Notes under the pieces: generated by a model
What the model saw: only the letters and a program-made list of their open reading frames with translations
What the model was told of the DNA's origin: nothing
Databases searched by the model: none
DNA from: Earliella scabrosa
Taxonomy: Eukaryota > Basidiomycota > Agaricomycetes > Polyporales > Polyporaceae
Assembly: GCA_022605405.1 (NCBI GenBank)
Contig: JABYQQ010000034.1
Coordinates: 310,001-374,000, forward strand
Length of the DNA: 64,000 nucleotides
Direction of reading: 5' to 3'
Shown: positions 56,930 through 64,000 of the stretch, piece by piece
How positions within the stretch are numbered: the stretch's first letter is position 1
Layout: each line of letters opens with the position of its first letter
Position numbers and translations under genes: made by a program

Positions 56930-59378
56930 TCAAGCACCCTCGCCAAAGACGTCCTCAGTAGTCGGGAGCGGGACCATCTCAGTGTGGAAGCTCGGGTGGA
57001 CGACCGACACCTGCTCCATATACCAGATCTTCGTCGGCGCGACTGGCACACCCGGTCCCCCGAGCTGCTTCTTCTTGCGCTGCAGGTACGCATTGTTGAA
57101 CGTCTCCGGATCGACCTCGACCGGCACGTCCGGGTCCATCCGCGCAAGCTGCACCCACGTCGCGTCGATGCCCATCCCGACCCACAGCTTGTCCACCACG
57201 CTCGGCTCGACAAGGACCGTGATCTCGTCCTTGAACGGGTCGTGCGGCCTCTCGCCCGGCCCCAGGCTGTACCCCGCCGGCCCGCTCGTGACCTCCGCGC
57301 CCTCGGCGTCGTCGCTGACCGCCGCGCCGCGCGAGCTGGGCAGCAGCCGCGGCTTCTGCACGTCCGCCTTGTCGTACAGGTCCCACTCGGGCCACGGTGC
57401 GAGCGTCATTTTCGCGAACGCCGCCTCCAGCTCGCGCTCCACGCCCGCCGCGTCCGGGGCCGGCGCGGGCCCGACGGGCTGCTTGCTCTTCTTGCGCTTC
57501 TGGGTGGGCGCCGCGGGTGGCAGCACGACGCTCTTGATGCGCCGCGTCGACCGCTCGACGATGCCCGTCGTGTGCGTGAGTGGGAGCGTCGTCGGCCCGA
57601 GGTAGTGCGTGAGTGGGTTCTCGGTCGGGCCCGTGCCCCAGTCCTCGGCCTTGGACGGTGCGCCCCAGTCGACCGGTGCAGCCGGCAGGCCCCAAACGGG
57701 CTTTTCGGGCTCACCCTCGGGCGCAGCAGGAGCGTCGTTGGCTTCTTGCTCGCCGTTGACATCCGCGTTCGCGACGAGGTCCTCGAGGTCCTGCTCCATG
57801 CTCATCACCGCGTCCGGCGTGATCACCTCAATCTTGTCCGAGCCCGCCGCCGCCTGCAGCACCGCGGCGGCCTCGTCGTCCAGCTTCTGCCGCTTCGCCT
57901 CAGGCCCGGCCTCGTCCTCCGAGTCGTTCGAGTCATCGTCCTCGCCGTGCACCCACCACGTCGTGTGCGTCGCTGTGCCAAAGAGGAGCTCGCACCCTCT
58001 GCTGAACCCGTCGGGGATCGCCTTGCTCACCACGAACGTGTGCGGGAGCTCCTTGCGCGCGGTCTCGACGACCGCCGCCGCTTTCTTCAGGTCGCGCTCT
58101 ATCTCGGGGAACACCCGGTGGCGCAGCACGAACCTGAGGAAGAACCCGAGGAGCATCGGCCCGTCCCTGCACATTTTCTCTGAGCTATCACGCACAAAAC
58201 AGAGCGGTGAGCGACTGCATACAGTCCGCGCCGGGGGCGACTTACAAGATCATGCCGCGGTCGCGGTAGAAGCCCGAGAAGAATATCTTCGTGCACGACT
58301 CGGGGTCGTTCAGGAAGCGGTCCTTGCGCGTGTCGCGCACCTCGCGGTAGTACTCGCGGCGCTGCTCCCTCTGCTCATCTGTCAGCGGTGACGGCGGGAA
58401 CCGCTCATTGCTTGGGATGCGTGTGGGCGCGCTACCTGAGGCCTGGTCCCCGTCGACCACGGTGATCGTACGCTCCTTCGGCGAGGACACTTCTGGCAGT
58501 TCGTCATCGTCATCGCCGTCGTCTCCGGGATCCGCGACATTTGGTAACCCCTTCTTGCGCGCGGCAGGAGGCGTGATGCTGCTGATGAGACCGGTGAAAT
58601 GGCGGAACTGGGGGGACAGGTCAATGAATCAGCTCACGAGTCACATCCATGTAAAGCTGGAGCTTACGCGGTCCCATAAGTTCAAGATATCTTGATTCAG
58701 CTGAATATCATATGCTCCCTTGAATTCCGTTGCAACAATGTGAAGGCGATCAATTCGCGGGAGAGATCTACAACACCATCAACGTTAGTCAGACATATCC
58801 GCAGTGAGGGATTCCAAGTTGGCAGGGATACGACAGATGTTCATCTGCACATCGTGCTCCAGGTTGGTGTGGAGCAATATGGTGCGGCAATAACAACGTG
58901 AACGAGCCACTCACGGGTCAATAGGCCCACTGAGCCTCCTCGAGTTCTCAATCTCCGCCCACTCCTCGAACCACATCACCCTCACAGGCTGTCCATTCGC
59001 GCCCATCTTCGTCCTCGCCTTTCGCTTCTTCTTCCCCATCCCCGTGTTGTCGTGGTGCACGCGCAGAGTCACCGTCGGGACACCCAGCGCGTCGCGTTCG
59101 ACCCGCTCTCCGGGGAGGCTCGGCTTGTCTTCGTCGTCGGAGTTGGCGTCGGGCTCTGGGAGGATGTGGATCCCGAGCGGCTTGAAGTCCTTGAACAGCA
59201 CGATCTCGACGCCGGGCGGCGGCTTGGGGAATGGAGGGAACGTGAACCAACCGTCCTTAGGGGGCCAAGTCGCGTCTGTGGCGTCGATCGCGTTCGCGCT
59301 CGTGTTGGCGTCGGAGGACGCGTTCACGGTGATTTGGACGGTACGCTGGTCTGCGGTTTGCGGGGGCGAGGATTCCAT
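56930..59378 (-). CDS. Arb1-like argonaute-binding (RNAi heterochromatin) protein
   Basis: Exons 59378-58915, 58767-58668, 58607-58246, 58184-56930 give 726 aa. Blocks in the middle match what I know of the fungal Arb1 family: LNLWDRFRHFTGLI, EYYREVRDTRKDRFLNDPES, FFSGFYRDRGMI and LLGFFLRFVLRHRVFPEIERDL, then FSRGCELLFGTAT.TTWW. In fission yeast Arb1 sits in the argonaute-siRNA chaperone (ARC) complex, which holds duplex siRNA for heterochromatin assembly. The N-terminus carries a GKKKRKARTK basic patch. Acidic linkers separate the blocks and the C-terminus has a Trp-rich WGLPAAPVDWGAP region. The family call is from pattern memory and should be tested by profile search. Confidence 0.6.
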
Positions 59379-60224
59379 TGGATTGCTACCGAGCCTATAT
59401 ATGCGTCTGCGGGTGGAAGGTCAAGAGGACGCGTCGTATTACGCGAGTCAGCTTCGAGCTGGAAGCGGTGGCGCGAGATCGCTTACGCGCGTACTGACCT
59501 ACGCCGTGCAGGGTCGCGAAGCTATGTCCGTCTGAAGGTTGCAAATATGGGTTTTCGACCGCTTTAGCTACGGCTTGGGAAGAGAACGGACAGGAGGAGG
59601 TCGAGGTTGGGAGGCAAGAAGGAGCAATAGTCGGCGGCAGCAAACTGCAAAGTATTTATATACTTTGGTCCGTGCCACTCCAGCAACGGCGATTGTCCTG
59701 CTGCAGCACCCTCGGTCACCCACCCTTTTTGATTTAGGGCCATCGCGCGGTGTTATCGATCAAAAGAGCATGAGGAATCCTCAGCCAAGCTTCGTAGCTG
59801 CGGTAATTGCGAGGGGTACAGACGCGTCGCGCATTCACTACGCTTGAGGTGAGTCGTCACACATCGCGGCACACGCATCATGTATGTTAGCATTCAGGAA
59901 CACAGGTAGATACAAGAACATAGTATGACTGGTGCAGAACGAGTGTGCGGTGTGCGGTAGTAAGTAGTATTCAGGATTATAGCGAGCGATGTCCGCAGAG
60001 CGATCATTAACTTACTAGGCCGTTGCCCGACCCTGCGGGCCGCATAACGGGATATCGAATAAAGTACGTGCACAACACGGTGTACAAATGCAGGATCTGC
60101 GTGCGGCAGGACTCAGCACACGCAGATAGGGCATGCTCAGGCGGAGAAGCGACGCACCACAGAACAGAGAGCCGTTTCTCGCACCCAAAACCAACAGAAC
60201 GGAGTGAACAACGCGACCCGCCGC
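59379..60224. other. Intergenic region
   Basis: Promoter of the Arb1-like gene on the left (TATA-like TATTTATATA near 59654) and 3' flank of the AT-hook gene on the right. No gene. Confidence 0.4.
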
Positions 60225-61814
60225 TCAGGCGTTCACAACCTTTCTTCTCTTCTTCGGCTTCTCGTCGTCGCCGTCCGCGCCCTCGGCCTCAAGGTCTCTC
60301 GCATTCGCCTCTCTTGCCTTCTTCGCGCGCGACTTCGGCTTCATCCCCGCTGTGACACTCGCGTCGCTCATCTCTCCGGGACGCGTACGACTGAGCGACC
60401 GCGGGCGCGGCCTCGCCTTCTCCTTCCCCTTCGACGCGCTCGGCGTGCCCTCGACCGCCATCTCGCGGTCCGAGTCCGTAATCTCCGCCTTGCTCTTCGG
60501 CGGGCGCCCACGTCGCTTCGCAGGACCCGTCGGCGCAGACCTGACCGACGTCGCGTCCTCGTCCTCGCCGTCCGTCCCGGGCACAATCCTGGACTCCGTC
60601 ACGCGCACCCGCCGTCGCGCCGCGCTCCCCGGAGTCTGTGCTTGTTGCGCCTTTGATTTGGGTGGACGTCCGCGGCTCCGCACGCTGCCCGCAACGCTCG
60701 CGCTCTCGTCCACGTCCATCCTGTCGCCGTCGTCCGCTTTGGCCTTGCCTTTGCCCTTGCGGCCTCGCCCGGCGGTGCTCGCGGTCTTGCCCACAATCTC
60801 GTCCATCCCGCTGTCTGTGCCCCCCTCGCTCCCCTCGTCGTCGTCTGTGCTCGCCTCCTTGAGGTTCATGCTCCGCGGCCGCTTGCGCATCGAGCGCGGC
60901 CCGCGTGGCAATTGTGCGCGGATGCCATGGCAGTTGAGCCGCAGGCACGACACGAGCTTATCGTCGTGGGGCGTCGAGTCTGCGCGGAACCTCGCGCGCT
61001 TGATGTCCGTCTGCAGGCGACGCCCGACCGAGCGCGACGGCAACCGAGGTGTATCAAACGCGACAGGGATATACAGCGCTCAGCGCTTGCGCCAACGACA
61101 GGAATGCAGCAGACGCACCGTGTGCTTTCCCTCGTAGCACCAGCCGTCCGGCGGACCCTGGTCTCCGTCGCCCTCGACAATTTTCCCGCAACAGCCCCAG
61201 AGGGTCTCGAAGGTCGTGCCCACCGTGCCCGGCACGCGATTCGGGCGCTTGGTCGTCCCCACGCGCTCGACCTCGGCACTCTCGTCGTCGTGCGGGACGA
61301 GACAACTTCTGTCGTCGTTCTCGACCTCGGCGTAGTCCTTGTGGCAGCGCACGCAGTGCAGCCGCTGCGGTGGGGCGAGTTCGGAGAAGAAGGCGGACAG
61401 TACGGGGAGCGCGTCCGGCTCTGTGCACAGGTACGTACGCATGGAGCGTCTTGGCGGGGATCGTGCCGATGTGTGTAGTCAGGAGTCGACGGTGGGCTCC
61501 GGGGGCACGAATTCGGGGTTTGGTGCAACGGCGGTGCGGATCCCGCCTGAGATGGAGCCGCGCCGGGTGGGCGAGGACTGGCGTTCTTCGATGGAGAGAC
61601 GGGAGATCTTTGTGGTCGGCGAGGCAGAGCGTACCTTGCCGTGAGCAGCAGAGGCCGAGTCAACGGAGGGTGAGGGCGTGCGCAGCTGGAAATCCTTCTC
61701 TACCTTCGTGCCCGGCGACTGAGTCTGATTTGAAGTCGATGCGGAGGGCGAGGGCGGGAGGGGGACCGTCTCTGGTGGCGGTTGTGGCTTCCGTGAGAAG
61801 AAGCCGAAGACCAT
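60225..61814 (-). CDS. AT-hook protein with Cys/His zinc-binding-like region; frame interrupted
   Basis: Exons 61814-61119 and 61010-60225, about 493 codons. The start MVFGFFSRK is followed by a Ser/Pro-rich arm. A Cys/His domain follows: RLHCVRCHKDYAEVENDDRSC, LVPHDDESAEVE, LWGCCGK, GWCYEGKH and SCLRLNCHGI. The C-terminal half is acidic and basic by turns, with two AT-hooks (RGRPPKSK twice) and a KKRRK signal. It is probably a nuclear DNA-binding protein. An in-frame TGA at 61479-61481 splits exon 1. Around it, another frame reads a better-looking protein (IPAKTLHAYVPVHRA), so two compensating indels or a sequence error are likely. It could be a recent pseudogene. Confidence 0.6.
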
Positions 61815-62577
61815 GCTTGCTGTAGTGTTTCCGGGTCGTTGAACAGTGTCTGTCTTGTCTGCGCGTCGCACGGAGAGCGGGGAGCCGGAGCGGGTGAAGT
61901 GTCGATGAGAGGAACGCCGTCGTGCAGAGAAGAGCTGCTATCGCAGGCCTATTGAGGCGACGACGCGCGGACAGCTGCCTGCCCGGCGACGCATTCTCAT
62001 TCGAGGTCGATGCGGAGCCCGACGGCGGGCCATCGATCGGCTGAGGCTCGAGGACGAGGATGTACAGAGCCAACAGTCGTACCTGTCGTAAAAATAGCCT
62101 GGCGCGGGCGCCTACGACGCTGTCTGGACTGACACTCGCTCTGCGTCCTGCGCCCTCTCTCGCTCGCTCTCTCCTCTTTTGCTAGACTCCAGCGTCCGCT
62201 TGACGACCCGTGTGCGACTGCCAGTGAGCGACCGCGCCGCGCACTCGCGCCATCCGACCGACTCGTCCCCTCCCATCCACGCTCTCCGTCTGTGCAGCCC
62301 CTCCGTCTTCTCTCCCCCGCGCGTCCTCGCCCGTGCGCTCACTCGTCCTCTGTGGGTGTCAACTACAGTACTGACTCGCCGTTCGGACCAGCAAGTCCCC
62401 GAGCGTCTCATGCGCCATACATGCCGTACCTCCGCCACCCCCAAATCTCCCCTTCCGCCGCTCGCACCTGCATATTCGCTCGTCAATGCAATCTAGCGAC
62501 AGACGAACACGGTCGACGTACCAAAAGGACCAATTCCGATAGATTTCGCACCGCGCACCTCCCGCTAGACAGGAGGA
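61815..62577. other. Intergenic region
   Basis: Promoter side of the AT-hook gene. Open frames on both strands here are compositional only. Confidence 0.4.
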
Positions 62578-62891
62578 ATGTCCACGCTCCCCTCTCGCCG
62601 TCCCGCATCCTCCGTCCAGCGAACAAACGACGCGTGGGCTAGAACAACAGTAAGTCGTCCCCTACAGAGGTTGTACCGAGCTGCACAGACTCACCCTCTC
62701 ACCAGGACCACATCGTCCGGCTATTCGACACTACCACGCTGCAAGCACGCTGCGCCTTCGTGTGTGCTCGACATTCAGCTTGCCCGACAAGCCAAGACAT
62801 AGCAGAACGTCCGGGACGGGTCGCAAAAATCGGTGCAGGTGGGGACGTCGTCCCGTCTCCTCGCTCAGCTGCTTATATACCCGTTGTCTAG
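62578..62891 (+). CDS. Possible small gene or 5' part of a gene
   Basis: Exon 62578-62649 (MSTLPSRRPASSVQRTNDAWARTT) ends at a consensus GTAAGT. A 56 nt intron with CACCAG end leads in phase to 62706-62891 (DHIVRLFDTTTLQARCAF..., stop after YIPVV). The joined product is 85 aa. I recognise no family. Further downstream intron-like joints (GTACGC at about 63150, GTGAGT at 63343) suggest the true gene may continue in another arrangement. Treat as tentative. Confidence 0.3.
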
Positions 62892-64000
62892 AGTCTATCC
62901 GACTGCGTCTCACGCGGCGACCGCTGTACCATATCGCCTACAGCGCATGAAACTCGCCTCGCGCTCGTCCCTCGCAACCGCTATGCCCGCCTCGCTTCTG
63001 CAAGACCCTGGACGGCCGTCCTCGCCGCGATCGCACCTCGACTGGCAAAGCACTCTCGCCGACACGAACGCCGAGACGCAAGACGAGGCTCAGGCTGCAG
63101 GGCGCATGCTCTGCGCATCGACGCACGCCTGTCGAGCTCATTTGCGTTGGTACGCACAAGTCTTTGGTCCCATTGGCGGCTCTCCGCGGTCTGAACACAA
63201 TATCTCGAACCAGAACAACGAGCCAGTGCTTGCACAGGCAAAGCCTGCACGTTCCTGGTCGGCACGCTCGTCGTCGGCCGCCGATACGTCCCTTTCAGTG
63301 CAACCGCCGCGACGGTCTGAAACGAGACGACTCGGACGCTTGTGAGTGTCTGCTCACAACGATCAACGAGGCCCGAGCATCGTGCGCGCGTTGCGAGCAC
63401 CAAGACGGTGGCCCGAAGCGCAGGACGAACGCGCACGATCGTACCAGACCGGCACACACTCCAGCGTGAGTGCTAGGTCTGGTACGGCCCCCTACCGCGG
63501 CGCGGCATGGAGGCTGAGCTGCCATCGGTCGACGAGGACTCAGGAGCACTCGAGCCCGAGACGTACGTACCGGTACGTACTACGTTCGCTGTACCAAAGC
63601 ATCATCTCCTCGAAGGGCAATGATTATGTTGTTTACTAGCTGCTAAATATGTGTGCATAGCAGCTGCCAGCCTCGTGTGCCAGACGCCTAGCCAGTCCAG
63701 TCCGAGCGTGGACGGTGGACCTGCACCGGCACCCCACGACTGAAGTGCCGTCAAGCTCGGGAGTTGCGACGTCTGCGTCTACGACGGTACGATCTGCATG
63801 CGCCGGTACGGGCAGGTCTGCATCTGGCTAGACCAACCGCTCACTCGATCCTGCTCTCCGTAGGCCTGTACCAAACTCGCACCGCGCGCACGCACGACAT
63901 TCTCGCAGCCCGCCGATTGGACGATTGATCGAGATGCGTGAAGGAGCCGAGCGACGTACAGTCTACCGTGGGCCGACTCCGCTCTTGCGCTGGTTGCGAG
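62892..64000. other. Right edge, no secure gene
   Basis: One plus-strand frame (62833-63345, Ser/Arg/Ala-rich) and its antisense shadow exist. Neither shows domain character. A gene running off the window cannot be excluded. Confidence 0.35.

Noticed and set aside
56747..58183. 478-codon plus-strand open frame
   Set aside because: Arg/Leu-rich shadow of the Arb1-like gene with no domain character.
60352..61137. 261-codon plus-strand open frame
   Set aside because: Shadow of the AT-hook gene; the minus strand shows conserved Cys/His and RGRPP motifs.
1..64000. CRISPR arrays, rRNA genes, phage or bacterial operons
   Set aside because: None are visible; the gene structure is eukaryotic throughout.

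Overview
The window reads as nuclear DNA of a filamentous basidiomycete (Agaricomycetes, probably Polyporales). The evidence is about 20 protein genes cut by many 45-85 nt GT-AG introns with CTNA branch sites, GC-rich coding sequence, a P450 with an FGHGKHACPG haem motif, WSC and MYND proteins, a polo kinase, an Arb1-like RNAi factor and families restricted to mushrooms. No operons, CRISPR arrays or phage genes are visible. All gene models were spliced by eye from reading frame, splice signals and paralogue comparison, and every model except the AT-hook gene gives an uninterrupted reading frame.

Layout. 1-12 kb: four tandem copies of a single-pass membrane family (N-terminal beta-sandwich-like domain, Ser/Thr/Pro stalk, one membrane helix, cytoplasmic tail), with a 362 bp foldback element between copies 1 and 2. 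13-20 kb: two Lac12-type sugar porters in tail-to-tail orientation. 21.9-30.5 kb: two paralogous disordered proteins, only the second with a C-terminal NADAR domain, flanking an A1 aspartic protease on the other strand. 31-48 kb: MYND protein and a 'GYPLY' family protein on minus, a P450 (minus), a LARP7/Pof8-like protein (plus), then 'GYPLY' and MYND again on plus with a polo kinase between them. This is a mirror-image order that suggests an old inverted duplication, and a third MYND relic lies at 48.2 kb. 48.8-54 kb: a PgdA-like deacetylase, a secreted repeat protein, a tiny TATA-driven gene and a two-WSC-domain secreted protein. 54.7-61.8 kb: U5 snRNP 40K protein, a tRNA-like Pol III unit, an Arb1-like protein and an AT-hook/zinc-binding-like gene with a broken frame. 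62-64 kb: no secure gene.

The most unusual points are: a likely single-nucleotide exon in the protease gene; four tandem paralogues whose first intron carries four different second bases at the donor (GT, GC, GG, GA); intron gain or loss and a 607 nt repeat-bearing intron between the two sugar porters; a NADAR domain with a replaced SEH motif on a long disordered arm; and the inverted gene order around the P450/LARP7 pair. The genes do not form one pathway. The window mixes housekeeping genes (PLK, U5-40K, LARP7, Arb1) with rapidly duplicating surface, transport and lineage-specific families.
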